64,000 nt of DNA from an uncultured Candidatus Melainabacteria bacterium (GCA_934693235.1 CAKUUY010000001.1:1-64000), one strand, 5' to 3'. Shown: positions 41,581-51,050, numbered from the stretch's first letter. Program-made: numbers and translations. The notes: generated from the sequence alone by a model not told the origin.

Positions 41581-42534
41581 TTATTTTAGTTCAATGTCTT
41601 TTATGTAACGAGGGCGTCCTTTTACTTCTCTATAAACTTGTCCTACATATTCTCCAATTAGTCCTAAGCAGAATAACTGAATGCCTCCGAATACGCATAA
41701 TAAGATAATAGTTGTAGCCCAGCCGTTAGGAGAGTTGTGCCAAAAGATTTTTTCAATAACGGTTTCAACTCCGACTAAAAAGCCAAACAATGCCATACAA
41801 AAACCTAAAACAGTTACAAATCTAAGAGGAACAACGCTATATGATGTAATTCCATTCAAGGCCAAGCCCATTAATGAAACAAAATTAAACTTTGATTGTC
41901 CAGCCATTCTTGGTTTTACATTAAAATGAACGTAAGAAGTTTTTAACCCTACTTCGTTGAAAAAACCCCTTAAAAACAGGTATTTTTCCGGATAAAGTTC
42001 CATAATATCAAGAGCTTTTTTGCTAACAAGTCTATAATCAGAATGATTTTGAGGAATTTTGGCGCCTAAAATGTTCATTGTTTTGTAAAAAGCGAGAGCA
42101 GTGAACTTTTTAAACAAAGAATCAGTTTTTCTATCATTTCTAATTCCTGAAACGATATCAGCCCCTTTTTGGTATTCATCAATAAATTCCTCAATAGAGT
42201 TTTCATCTTGTTGTAAATCAGCATCAATTGAAACAGCGCAATCACATCCTATAGCTCGGACCCCTTCCAAGCCTGCAATTAAAGCCTTTTGGTTTCCAAA
42301 GTTTCTGATAAATTTTAATGCCTTAACACGTTTATCAATTTGGTTAAGAGAGACAATTATACTCCAAGTTTTATCTTTAGAGCCGTCATCAACTAGATAT
42401 AAGTAGCTATCTGAATTTATCTTCCCTTTTTGAATAAGTTCGTTTAACAAATTTAACAAAGTTGTAACAGTTGTCTTTACGCAAAGTTCTTCGTTATAAC
42501 AAGGAATAATTATAGCTAATGTTGGTTTATTCAT
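41581..42534 (-). CDS. GT2 glycosyltransferase, polyprenyl-phosphate type (GtrB/ArnC-like)
   Basis: A 317-residue membrane enzyme that would move a sugar from a nucleotide donor to undecaprenyl phosphate. The catalytic domain has IIIPCYNEE, VDDGSKDKTW and SIDADLQQD (DxD). Two C-terminal transmembrane helices follow (VVPLRFVTVLGFCMALFGF and TIILLCVFGGIQLFCLGL), ending GEYVGQVYREVKGRP. The start is ATG 42534. It is divergent from the deacetylase gene at 42614. Confidence 0.9.
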   Translation of the reverse strand: MNKPTLAIIIPCYNEELCVKTTVTTLLNLLNELIQKGKINSDSYLYLVDDGSKDKTWSIIVSLNQIDKRVKALKFIRNFGNQKALIAGLEGVRAIGCDCAVSIDADLQQDENSIEEFIDEYQKGADIVSGIRNDRKTDSLFKKFTALAFYKTMNILGAKIPQNHSDYRLVSKKALDIMELYPEKYLFLRGFFNEVGLKTSYVHFNVKPRMAGQSKFNFVSLMGLALNGITSYSVVPLRFVTVLGFCMALFGFLVGVETVIEKIFWHNSPNGWATTIILLCVFGGIQLFCLGLIGEYVGQVYREVKGRPRYIKDIELK

Positions 42535-42613
42535 GATTTCTCTCTCCAATTTGCCAAAATTGGCTCTTTTATATTATAATATATTTATTATTAAAGCAAG
42601 GATTTATTCGTAA

Positions 42614-43465
42614 ATGGTTAGCAAAAAATTTATATTAAACGCAGATGATTTTGGAATGTCAAAGGCATTCAATAGAGCGGTATTAGATGGTTATCACAGG
42701 GGTTTTTTGACAAGTACAAGTTTGTGTGCGAATGGCAAAGCTTTCAATGCTGCAGTAAATGAGATTATTCCGGAATGTCCAAACCTAGGGATTGGTGTTC
42801 ATCTTAATATCATTGAGGGACGTTCTTTGACTAAAGCGCCAATGTTAACTAATAAACGAGGTAAATTCAACAAAGGATATGGACAATTAATATTGATGTC
42901 ACATGATCCAAAATTTCTTGAGCAAGTTGAATTTGAATTTAGAACCCAAATTGAAACAGTTATGAATTATACAAAAGTTGACCACATTGATTCACATGTT
43001 CATACCCATGCTATTCCAAATATTTTTAAAATAACTGCTCGATTGGCAAAGGAATACAAAATTCCATATATAAGAACTCAGCATGAAGAAATGTACTTTG
43101 TTCCGAGTTTAAAAAAACATTGTAATTTAAAATATCCGCCAAATATTCTAAAAATTCTATTGTTGAACTTTTTTACATCTAAGAACTTACCTGTTGCTAA
43201 AGAATATGGTTTGTTGACGAATGACTATTTGATAGGTGTCGGATATACCGGATTGATGGATGATTTGACGGTTGAATATGGGTTAAAGGCTTTGGATGGT
43301 GATTGTGTTGCAGAAGCTTTGATCCATCCTTGTCACTATGCAACTTCAAATAAAAATCAGTATTATACTGAATTTTTAATTACTCAAAATAAAGAGTTAA
43401 AAGACAAAATTACAAGACTTGGTTTCGAATTAACAAACTATAAAAAAGAATATGCGCTTAAATAA
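42614..43465 (+). CDS. ChbG/HpnK-family polysaccharide or glycolipid deacetylase
   Basis: A 283-residue YdjC-like deacetylase. LNADDFGMSKAFNRAV contains the metal Asp residues, DHIDSHVHTHAIP the two His ligands, and GIGVHLNI a further conserved part. Members deacetylate N-acetyl sugars on chito-oligosaccharides or hopanoid and other glycolipids. Divergent pairing with a GT2 enzyme suggests glycolipid modification (inference). It overlaps the next gene by 14 bases. Confidence 0.87.
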   Translation: MVSKKFILNADDFGMSKAFNRAVLDGYHRGFLTSTSLCANGKAFNAAVNEIIPECPNLGIGVHLNIIEGRSLTKAPMLTNKRGKFNKGYGQLILMSHDPKFLEQVEFEFRTQIETVMNYTKVDHIDSHVHTHAIPNIFKITARLAKEYKIPYIRTQHEEMYFVPSLKKHCNLKYPPNILKILLLNFFTSKNLPVAKEYGLLTNDYLIGVGYTGLMDDLTVEYGLKALDGDCVAEALIHPCHYATSNKNQYYTEFLITQNKELKDKITRLGFELTNYKKEYALK

Positions 43466-45224
43466 AATATGTTCAGTTGTTTTTATAATAGTGTTATTTA
43501 TTGCATTTTTAGGATTTGAAATCTATTGCAAATCTGAAAAGAAGGTAATCGGAATAATTAATCCTACACAGATTGTGGTTGATTTGAACGGTAACAATGT
43601 TCTTGATGATGGTGAGATTATTTGTGTTCCGAATTTAAAAGCATTTACATCTGACCTTTCTCAACCCCAACCTACACTTGAAAAAACTCTTGGTTTATCT
43701 CATTCTGATGCGATTAAACTTGGGTATTTAACGGATGCTTTTGTTGAAAACAACCTTAGTGAAAAATTCGTTAAATTAAAATATGTTGCAGAAACATCTC
43801 CAAATTGCAAATATGCGGAAATTATTGTTGAAAATGAACTGTATAGTAAAAGATTGAAAAATTCCGGTTTAGGGTTTGATGACAATGGAAATACAACAAC
43901 AGCGTATAAAGCACAACTTGCTAAAGCTCAAAAATTAAAACTCATAATTCTTAACCATAAAAGCAATAAGTATCACACTCTGGATTGCAAATATGGTCTG
44001 ATAGCCCATGATGCAATTGTTATCCCAGAAAAACAAAAGCCGGAAGATGCAAAACCATGTAAATTTTGTCATATCAAAAAGTCAAAATCTTACTACTATC
44101 GAACAAAACACAAAAAATATTTTATTCCGAATTATCCTTTAATGTTGTCTAACGGTAGTATAAGGATGTATTTAACAGATATGACTACAACCCTAAAACC
44201 GAATAACAGTTGTAATACAGAAGTTTGTCATGAAGTTTTAAATCAAATAAACAATTCTAATTTTTCTATTGATATAGCGCTGTATGGATGGGATGATAAT
44301 CCTGCGATATATAACGCTCTTGTAAGGGCAAAATCTAGAGGGGTTAGAGTAAGAATTGTTTATGATACCAGCGCTAAGTCTTATTATCCAAACTTAATTA
44401 ATTTTGTAAAATTTTCAAATGAAAAATCTACTGATTCTCCCAAAATCTTGATGCACAACAAGTTTATGGTGTTTGATAATTCATCTGTAATAACCGGTTC
44501 TATGAACTTTGCAAAAACAGGCTTTTCGGGGTTTAATTCAAATTGTATTTTTTTTATAAATTCAAAAGAAGTTGCCAATATCTATGAAAGAGAATTTGCC
44601 CAAATGATGCAAGGAAAATTCCATAATGATAAATCTCAAGTTTTGCATAATACGGTCATTTTAGGTAAGACACAAGTTACGCCATTGTTTTCCCCAAAAG
44701 ATAGAATTATTACAAACAATATTATTCCATTAATTAAAAATGCAAAGAAATATATTTATATTCCAACTTTTATTATAACTCATGAAGAACTATCTAACGA
44801 ATTAATAAGTGCCAAAAAACGTGGAGTTGATGTAAAAATTATTGTTGATGCCACTAATGTTTATTCCAGAAAAAGCAAAGTAAAAGAATTGCGAAATGCT
44901 GGTGTTCAAGTAAAAGTAGAAAATTATGCAGGGAAAATTCATTCTAAAAGTATAATTATTGACGACAAATACATTATTGCAGGTTCAATGAATTTTACAA
45001 ACAGTGGAGAGAACAAGAATGATGAAAACGTCTTGATTATAGATGATTTTACTCTTGCTAAATATTATAAAGGATTTTTTGAATATTTGTGGAAGAAAAT
45101 TCCGGAAAGATATTTACAGCATAGTATTAGAGCAGAAGGTAAATATTCAATTGGTTCTTGCTCTGATGGAGTTGATAATAACTATGATGGTAAAATAGAT
45201 AAAGATGATTTGGGGTGTAAATAG
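43452..45224 (+). CDS. Phospholipase D-family protein with nuclease-like N-terminus and Ca-binding tail
   Basis: A 590-residue protein with an N-terminal hydrophobic anchor (ICSVVFIIVLFIAFLGF). It has a region resembling staphylococcal-nuclease-like domains (about residues 30-160), a Cys/His patch (YHTLDCKYG...CKFCH) and two HxKxxxxD motifs: MHNKFMVFD with TGSMNF, and IHSKSIIID with AGSMNF. The pair defines a complete PLD active site (nuclease, phospholipase or cardiolipin-synthase type). The C-terminus DGVDNNYDGKIDKDDLGC is an Asp-rich calcium loop. It is probably exported and membrane-bound. The substrate is unknown. Confidence 0.85.
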   Translation: MRLNKICSVVFIIVLFIAFLGFEIYCKSEKKVIGIINPTQIVVDLNGNNVLDDGEIICVPNLKAFTSDLSQPQPTLEKTLGLSHSDAIKLGYLTDAFVENNLSEKFVKLKYVAETSPNCKYAEIIVENELYSKRLKNSGLGFDDNGNTTTAYKAQLAKAQKLKLIILNHKSNKYHTLDCKYGLIAHDAIVIPEKQKPEDAKPCKFCHIKKSKSYYYRTKHKKYFIPNYPLMLSNGSIRMYLTDMTTTLKPNNSCNTEVCHEVLNQINNSNFSIDIALYGWDDNPAIYNALVRAKSRGVRVRIVYDTSAKSYYPNLINFVKFSNEKSTDSPKILMHNKFMVFDNSSVITGSMNFAKTGFSGFNSNCIFFINSKEVANIYEREFAQMMQGKFHNDKSQVLHNTVILGKTQVTPLFSPKDRIITNNIIPLIKNAKKYIYIPTFIITHEELSNELISAKKRGVDVKIIVDATNVYSRKSKVKELRNAGVQVKVENYAGKIHSKSIIIDDKYIIAGSMNFTNSGENKNDENVLIIDDFTLAKYYKGFFEYLWKKIPERYLQHSIRAEGKYSIGSCSDGVDNNYDGKIDKDDLGCK

Positions 45225-45935
45225 TTAATTCCCAATAATTCTTGCATCAACTTCTTTCATTCTACTTACGCTATTGTTAAGACTGCTTGCGAGTTCGGCT
45301 GCTGTTTGGGCATTGTAAAATTTTCCACTTGTTACCATTGAAGTACATTCGAGTTGGGATAAGTCATCCTCGTTGTCAATATTAAAAGCGATTACATCTA
45401 TTGTTACATCTTTTCGAATTTGTATTAAGTCCATTACATATTTGCATGGGCTTTCATCACAATTTTCCCCCCCATCTGTCAAAAGTATAATATGTTTATT
45501 GCCTGTATAGCCTAAAAAGTCGGTTTTGATTGCTTGTTTGAGAGAATATGTGATTGGAGTCATCCCGCGAGGTTTAATATTTTGTAGCGACTCACTTATT
45601 TGGAGGCCGTTATTTAGTGCTATTGGAGAAATGAGGCTTGATGCACGACAGGCTTCAAATGCCGTAAATCCCATTCTGTGTCCGTAAACTCGTAAACCGA
45701 CAGATATATTTGGATTGAGCTTTGGTAGTAAATTCCTCATTGTATCGACCATTAAATCAACTTTTCTTCTTCCTTCAAGATATTCAGACATACTGTTTGA
45801 AAAATCTAATATAAATAAAACTCTCTCATTTTTATTGATGTTTGGAGCTTTACCACCTCGATAGATATTGTAATTATCTGCCCAAACTGGTAAACATAAA
45901 ACAATAATTCCGAAAATTAATAACAATTTTTGCAT
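45225..45935 (-). CDS. Exported von Willebrand factor A-domain protein
   Basis: A 236-residue protein with a signal peptide (MQKLLLIFGIIVLCLPVWA) and one vWA domain. The MIDAS metal site is DFSNSMS, with Thr in GMTPITYS and Asp in TDGGEN. It lacks a C-terminal anchor. It probably binds a protein ligand outside the cytoplasm. The MIDAS codons include a run of seven G on the coding strand. It converges with the PLD gene, which ends one base before. Confidence 0.88.
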   Translation of the reverse strand: MQKLLLIFGIIVLCLPVWADNYNIYRGGKAPNINKNERVLFILDFSNSMSEYLEGRRKVDLMVDTMRNLLPKLNPNISVGLRVYGHRMGFTAFEACRASSLISPIALNNGLQISESLQNIKPRGMTPITYSLKQAIKTDFLGYTGNKHIILLTDGGENCDESPCKYVMDLIQIRKDVTIDVIAFNIDNEDDLSQLECTSMVTSGKFYNAQTAAELASSLNNSVSRMKEVDARIIGN

Positions 45936-46043
45936 AACATTATTATTATATACTCACTTTTTACTTTTCACGTTTCACTTTTTACTATTTAATTTGACGA
46001 TTCTTTTTGCTTGCAATATTATAATCTATAGTTGAAATATTAG

Positions 46044-46105
46044 TCATTCTGAGCAAAATACTGAGATTCTTCGGCTGAAGCCTCAGAATGATAGGCGAAG
46101 AATCT
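46044..46105. repeat. REP-like palindromic element (TCATTCTGAG family)
   Basis: TCATTCTGAG (46044-46053) pairs with CTCAGAATGA (46082-46091), with GATTCTTCGGCTGAAG inside and GCGAAGAATC after. A related fragment is at 23838. It lies between a gene end and the next ribosome-binding site. Confidence 0.7.
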
Positions 46106-46130
46106 ATTTAACATATTTAAGGGATAAATT

Positions 46131-47369
46131 ATGAATAGCAAAGAATTAATAAAGCAAGCCGAAAAGGAATTAACAAAAGAATTTGAACAAATTGAAGATA
46201 TAAGAGATTTTAACCAAGAAAAGGTTTTGAATGCGTTTATCGAGAATAAAGTTGCTCCTGAACATTTTTATACTGTTTCAGGTTATGGACATGATGATTT
46301 AGGAAGAGAAGTTTTAGATAAAGTTTTTGCGGATGTATTCAAAGCAGAAAAAGCTTTAGTTCGAATTCATTTTGCTTCAGGTACTCATACTTTAGCTTGT
46401 TGCCTTTTTGGAAATTTGAAATATGGTGATAAATTAATTTCAGTTGCGGGAGCTCCATATGATACAATGCAAGAGGTTATTGGAACAGCCGGAGATGAAG
46501 AAACAAAACGTTCTTCATTGATTGGTAACGGAGTTTTGTATGACGAAGTTCCTCTTAAGGATGGGATGGAAATCGATTTTGAAAAACTTGAAGAAAAAAT
46601 TAACGAAACTGTTACAATGGTTTTAATTCAACGTTCCAAAGGGTATTCAACAAGAAAATCTCTTTCAATGGAGACAATAGAAAAAATTTGTAAAATTGTA
46701 AAAGCCAAAAATCCAAATTGTATCTGTTTTGTAGATAACTGTTATGGAGAATTTGTTGATACAAAGGAACCATTGGAAGTCGGAGCAGATTTGATTGCTG
46801 GCTCTTTGATTAAAAATCCGGGTGGTGGAATTGTTGAAGCTGGAGGGTATGTTGCCGGTAAAGAAATATATGTTGACAGGACTGCCAATAGACTTACTGC
46901 TCCGGGAATTGGCTCTGAGGGTGGGGCTATGTTTAATCAACACAGATTGATTTTTCAGGGATTGTTTATGGCTCCGTCTGTAGTTTGTGATGCTGTAAAA
47001 GGTGCAGTTTTAGCGGCTAAAATCTTTGATGAAATCGGCTATGACAGTGCTCCTAAGTATTGGGAAAAACGTACGGATATTATCCAAAATATAACATTTG
47101 GTTCTGCTGAACCGTTGGAACATTTTTGTCAAACAATTCAACGACTTTCACCTGTAAATGGTTATGTGACTCCAATTCCGGAATATGTTCCGGGGTATGA
47201 AGATCAAATTATTATGGCAGGTGGTACATTTATTGAGGGCTCTACTATTGAATTATCTGCAGATGGCCCTTTGCGTGCGCCTTATACTGCATATATGCAA
47301 GGTGGGTTGAATTACGCGCATGTAAAAATTGCATTATCTAAAATTCTTGAAAAAGTTGCTATAAATTAG
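46131..47369 (+). CDS. PLP-dependent methionine gamma-lyase family (aluminium-resistance type) protein
   Basis: A 412-residue fold-type-I PLP enzyme of the family annotated as aluminium resistance or methionine gamma-lyase-related. RIHFASGTHTLA is the phosphate-binding part, DNCYGEF holds the Asp for the PLP nitrogen, and GSLIKNPGGG the Schiff-base Lys. The reaction is probably a C-S lyase on cysteine, cystathionine or methionine, and the specificity is unknown. The ATG at 46131 follows AAGGGA. Confidence 0.85.
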   Translation: MNSKELIKQAEKELTKEFEQIEDIRDFNQEKVLNAFIENKVAPEHFYTVSGYGHDDLGREVLDKVFADVFKAEKALVRIHFASGTHTLACCLFGNLKYGDKLISVAGAPYDTMQEVIGTAGDEETKRSSLIGNGVLYDEVPLKDGMEIDFEKLEEKINETVTMVLIQRSKGYSTRKSLSMETIEKICKIVKAKNPNCICFVDNCYGEFVDTKEPLEVGADLIAGSLIKNPGGGIVEAGGYVAGKEIYVDRTANRLTAPGIGSEGGAMFNQHRLIFQGLFMAPSVVCDAVKGAVLAAKIFDEIGYDSAPKYWEKRTDIIQNITFGSAEPLEHFCQTIQRLSPVNGYVTPIPEYVPGYEDQIIMAGGTFIEGSTIELSADGPLRAPYTAYMQGGLNYAHVKIALSKILEKVAIN

Positions 47370-47554
47370 GGTAAATTATGAGTTTTGTTAACTTTTTTTA
47401 AGCGCCGTATAACCACTTATAACTAATACTTTAGGATTAGTCCCATGAAAAATTTTTAAATAATTTAAATCTTCAATTTTTGTGATATACTGTCGTTGTG
47501 CCCCGAAAGTTGGGTGAAAATAGTTTACATAGTATAAGAAGAGGAAGGTTAAAT

Positions 47555-49246
47555 ATGTCATTACCGAATGTTGCATATTTCTCAATGGAAATCGCATTAG
47601 ATCAATCTTTAAAAATTTATTCAGGCGGTTTAGGATTTTTAGCAGGTTCTCATATGTTATCTGCGGGTTATTTACAGATGCCGATGGTTGGTGTAACTAT
47701 GTTATGGTCTTATGGTTATTATGATCAACGTATTGCACAAGATGGTCAGGTTGAAGTTGCTTATATCAGAAAATATTATGACTTCTTAGAAGATACTGGA
47801 GCTATGACAGAAGTTGATATTTTTGGAGAAAAAGTCAAAGTTAAAGCTTATTTGGTTAAACCAGAATTGTTTGGCTCTTGTCCTGTTTATCTTTTGACTA
47901 CTGATATAGATGGAAACAGTGATTGGGCTAAGAGCATTTCTCATAAACTTTATGATGGAAATGAAAAAATTAGAATTGCTCAAGAAACTGTTCTTGGTAT
48001 TGCTGGTGTAAGAATTTTACAACAAATTGGATACAAATTTGATGTTGTTCACATGAACGAAGGACATGCTCTTCCTGCGGCATTTGAATTATTAAGACAA
48101 GCAAACGGTGATTTGGAAGAAGTTAAAAAGAAAACTGTATTCACTACTCACACTCCTGTTGCTGCAGGTAACGAAGTTCACTGGGTTGATACATTGTTGG
48201 ATGGCGGCTTCTTTGCAGGTTGTTCAAGAGAGACTGCTGTTAAGTTAGGTGGAGAAAACTTCTCTCTAACAGTTGCTGCTTTGAGAATGTCAAGACTTGC
48301 AAACGCTGTATCTCAATTGCATGGACTTGTTTCTAACAAAATGTGGGAATGGGTTGACGGAAGATGCCCTATTAGAGCAATTACTAATGCTGTAAATCTT
48401 CACTATTGGCAAGATGACAGAATAAAAAAAGCAGATACAGCAGAAAAACTTCTTTCTGTTAAGCGCGAAATGAAAGAAGAATTGTTTGAATATGTTGCAA
48501 ATGTTGCTGGAAAAAGATTTGATCCGGACGTTTTAACAATTACTTGGGCGAGAAGATTTGCTGATTACAAACGTGCTTGGTTAATACTTATGGACAAAGA
48601 TAGAATTAATAAACTTCTTGATGAAAACAAAATTCAAATTATTTTTGCCGGTAAGTTCCACCCAGATGATGTTATGGGTAAAGAAATGTTTAACAAACTT
48701 CTGAACCGTTCTCATAGTTTGAAAAATGTCGTTGTTCTTCCTGGTTATGAATTAGAACTTTCTGGAAAATTGAAACGTGGTTCTGATATTTGGTTAAATA
48801 CTCCATTGAGACCATTTGAAGCATCTGGAACATCAGGTATGTCCGCAAATGCTAACGGTGCTCTTCACTTGTCAACATTTGATGGTTGGACAGTAGAAGG
48901 TACATTTAATGGTATTAATGGTTATACAATTGAATACCCTGAACTTGATGACGAAATGCCTTGGGAAGAACGTCATTGGAAAGACCACGAATGTATGATG
49001 AATATTATCGAAAACGAAATTATTCCTACATACTATGAAAACAAACAAGAATGGGCAAGAATGATGAGACAAGCAATCAGAACGTCTGAAGCTTACTTCA
49101 ACTCAGACAGAATGGTTATTGAATACTACAACAGATTGTATAAGCCAATCGCTCATAATGATTCAAGCACTGGTGAAAAGAAAAAAGAAATGAATATTTC
49201 AGAAACTCCTACATTTGATGCTTGGACATTCGCTAATATTAAGTAG
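47555..49246 (+). CDS. Alpha-glucan phosphorylase (GT35) homologue lacking the PLP lysine
   Basis: A 563-residue protein of the short phosphorylase type. The N-terminus YFSMEIALDQSLKIYSGGLG, HMNEGHALPAAFELLR and the core RRFADYKR are clear. The region that normally carries the PLP Schiff-base Lys (GTSGMK) reads EASGTSGMSANANG here, with Ser in place of Lys. Without it, phosphorolysis should not work as known, so the product may have another transfer activity or be regulatory. The ATG at 47555 follows GAGGAAGG. A terminator follows. glgC lies 6 kb away. Confidence 0.82.
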   Translation: MSLPNVAYFSMEIALDQSLKIYSGGLGFLAGSHMLSAGYLQMPMVGVTMLWSYGYYDQRIAQDGQVEVAYIRKYYDFLEDTGAMTEVDIFGEKVKVKAYLVKPELFGSCPVYLLTTDIDGNSDWAKSISHKLYDGNEKIRIAQETVLGIAGVRILQQIGYKFDVVHMNEGHALPAAFELLRQANGDLEEVKKKTVFTTHTPVAAGNEVHWVDTLLDGGFFAGCSRETAVKLGGENFSLTVAALRMSRLANAVSQLHGLVSNKMWEWVDGRCPIRAITNAVNLHYWQDDRIKKADTAEKLLSVKREMKEELFEYVANVAGKRFDPDVLTITWARRFADYKRAWLILMDKDRINKLLDENKIQIIFAGKFHPDDVMGKEMFNKLLNRSHSLKNVVVLPGYELELSGKLKRGSDIWLNTPLRPFEASGTSGMSANANGALHLSTFDGWTVEGTFNGINGYTIEYPELDDEMPWEERHWKDHECMMNIIENEIIPTYYENKQEWARMMRQAIRTSEAYFNSDRMVIEYYNRLYKPIAHNDSSTGEKKKEMNISETPTFDAWTFANIK

Positions 49247-49265
49247 TGATTAAAAACAAAATGTA

Positions 49266-49298
49266 AAAAAGGTTCAGTTTATAAGCTGAACCTTTTTT
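49266..49298 (+). terminator. Terminator after the GT35 gene
   Basis: AAAAGGTTCAG and CTGAACCTTTT form a stem followed by T. Confidence 0.9.
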
Positions 49299-49456
49299 TA
49301 TTATTTAAAAAATAAAAAACTAAAAAAAGAGTGTTATTAGGCGATTTTATAATTAATGTTACAAAATCTTAACAATTCTTATCCAAATATTAAAGTTTTT
49401 AAGCTCATGAACCGTCATGCAAAATATAAGGAAACAAACGGAAAGGAAGACAGGTC

Positions 49457-50635
49457 ATGGGAATGGCAGCTTCGCAGGCAAGATTTTTAGGTCTAACTGC
49501 AAGAAAAACAAATGTTGAATTTGAAGGCCAACAGATAAACCAACAACGAACCACGTTGTCGAACCAATCTGCAAACTACTATAACCAACTTCTAGGTATG
49601 GCAGTACCGGTTCCTCCGTCTGTTGACGATTATACAAAAACAGTTTATACATTTGAAGATGGCGCATTAAGCAATTCAATATCATCAATGATTGCGCAAC
49701 AAGGTGGTTTGTATTTAATTAGTTATACATCAACATGGACAGATGATTTTGCTGCTGTATCCGCAGGTCAATCAATCGTGACAAAGAATGCAAATCCAGA
49801 TTTAAGCAAAACAAATAATGCAATTAATGGTGTTGTATATGCAGTAGGCGCAAAAGAATTGAGAAGAATGGGCGATGCATTTATTTTAGATAAATATGAT
49901 GCCGATGGAAATAAAACCGGAACAGCTTATATGAAAAATGGAAAATATTATTCAGATTCAGACTGTAAAACAGAAATTCAAGATGCCGATAAATCATCAT
50001 ATAAATTGAACGAAAATTATAACGATGAATATCTAAAATCTTTATCTATGGATCAATTAGAAAAACTACAAGTAGAAGAAAATAAATATATTCAAATTTT
50101 GAATAACCAATACGGAGATGACAGTGCTTGGATGGTAAGATATGTACAAAATACCTCAACCGGAACTTGGTCCCCATATTTCAATAAGAAAAAAGTTCTA
50201 GATAATGCAATATATTCAGATAACGGTTCATCTCAAAGCAACATTCCGGCATACACTATCGGATCAGCACAAAAAACCGAAGAAGTAAAAGGCGTAAAAG
50301 CCAGAATGGAACAAGATTCATCAGGCCGTATAATCAGCGTAACATTAAAGCCAGGCGAAGCTGATGAAGTAACTTATGCCGTAACAACAAACACAGCAAC
50401 CGACCAAGCAAAATACAACGATGCAATGAACCAATACGAATACGACAAATACCAATATGATCAATCAATTCAAGAAATCAACGCAAAAATAGAAATTATC
50501 CAATCAGAAGATAAAGATCTTGAATTACGTTTGAAACAGTTGGATACAGAACAAGATGCAATTTCAACCGAAATGGATGCTGTTCAAAAAGTAATCGAAA
50601 AGAATACAGAATCAACATTCAAAACATTCGGGTAG
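49457..50635 (+). CDS. Hypothetical coiled-coil protein (MGMAASQARFLGLTARK family)
   Basis: A 392-residue protein. The first 55 residues are distinctive (MGMAASQARFLGLTARK, then EFEGQQINQQRTTLSNQSA). From memory this start recurs in related gut Melainabacteria, but I know of no function. The middle is hydrophilic, and residues 330-385 form a clear coiled coil (IQEINAKIEIIQSEDKDLEL). There is no signal peptide. The stop codon lies inside a palindrome that begins a block of tandem repeats. Confidence 0.65.
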   Translation: MGMAASQARFLGLTARKTNVEFEGQQINQQRTTLSNQSANYYNQLLGMAVPVPPSVDDYTKTVYTFEDGALSNSISSMIAQQGGLYLISYTSTWTDDFAAVSAGQSIVTKNANPDLSKTNNAINGVVYAVGAKELRRMGDAFILDKYDADGNKTGTAYMKNGKYYSDSDCKTEIQDADKSSYKLNENYNDEYLKSLSMDQLEKLQVEENKYIQILNNQYGDDSAWMVRYVQNTSTGTWSPYFNKKKVLDNAIYSDNGSSQSNIPAYTIGSAQKTEEVKGVKARMEQDSSGRIISVTLKPGEADEVTYAVTTNTATDQAKYNDAMNQYEYDKYQYDQSIQEINAKIEIIQSEDKDLELRLKQLDTEQDAISTEMDAVQKVIEKNTESTFKTFG

Positions 50636-50803
50636 GCGAAGCCTACTTCTCCCACTGGGCTTCGGAAGAACTTACGAGAGCTTGGTGCAAGATAAGCGTG
50701 CCGCTTAACCCACCCAATCAGGCTTTGGAAGAATTTCCGAGAGCTTGGTGCAAGATAAGCGTGTCGCTTAACCCACTCAATCGGGCTTTGGAAGAAATTT
50801 CAA
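50632..50803. repeat. 63-bp tandem repeats after the 49457 gene
   Basis: Two full units (50658-50720, 50721-50783) and a partial third (from 50784), with the leading palindrome GTAGGCGAAGCCTAC at 50632-50646. Each unit has TTGGTGCAA, the hairpin AAGCG..CGCTT and CCCAC. The layout resembles that of the 60-bp repeats of loci B and D (TTGGTGTAA, CTACG..CGTAG, CCCACT). Confidence 0.8.
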
Positions 50804-50920
50804 TAGTTTCGAACCAAGTTAAAATTTTATATCAGAGCGAAAGCGAACGTAAAGGTCTTTTCACCTTTCACGTCTTACTTTTCACTCAACAAAAATATTG
50901 TTTCCTTTCCCTTTTTCCCT
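50804..50920. other. Intergenic stretch, no gene seen
   Basis: A/T-rich filler with CTTTTCACCTTTCACGTCTT, similar to a stretch near 45960 (CTTTTCACGTTTCAC). No gene is supported. Confidence 0.4.
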
Positions 50921-50948
50921 AGACTAACAAACTTGTTGGTCTTTTTTA
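50921..50948 (+). terminator. Terminator
   Basis: AGACTAACAA and TTGTTGGTCT form a stem (one G-T pair) followed by six T. It closes the region after the 49457 gene. Confidence 0.85.
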
Positions 50949-51020
50949 TTATGTTGTATTATAATCTGTCATCGCGGACAAAAATTGAAAAAATATTAAC
51001 TGTATGTTGCGCAATCTAAC

Positions 51021-51050
51021 TTGACTACATATGCTTAAATATGCTAAAAT
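51021..51050 (+). promoter_or_regulatory. Promoter of the leuC-type gene
   Basis: TTGACT (51021-51026), an 18-base spacer and TAAAAT (51045-51050). The start is expected near 51057, close before GGAGTGAGG and the ATG at 51072. Confidence 0.65.

Noticed and set aside
45462..45476. Run of seven G on the coding strand of the vWA gene as a phase switch
   Set aside because: It encodes the conserved Asp-Gly-Gly of the metal site and the gene is intact. Seven G is short, and there is no leader module.
50698..50922. 75-codon frame through the 63-bp repeats as a protein
   Set aside because: Most differences between the two full repeat copies change the residue in this frame, there is no ribosome-binding site, and it ends in A/T-rich filler.
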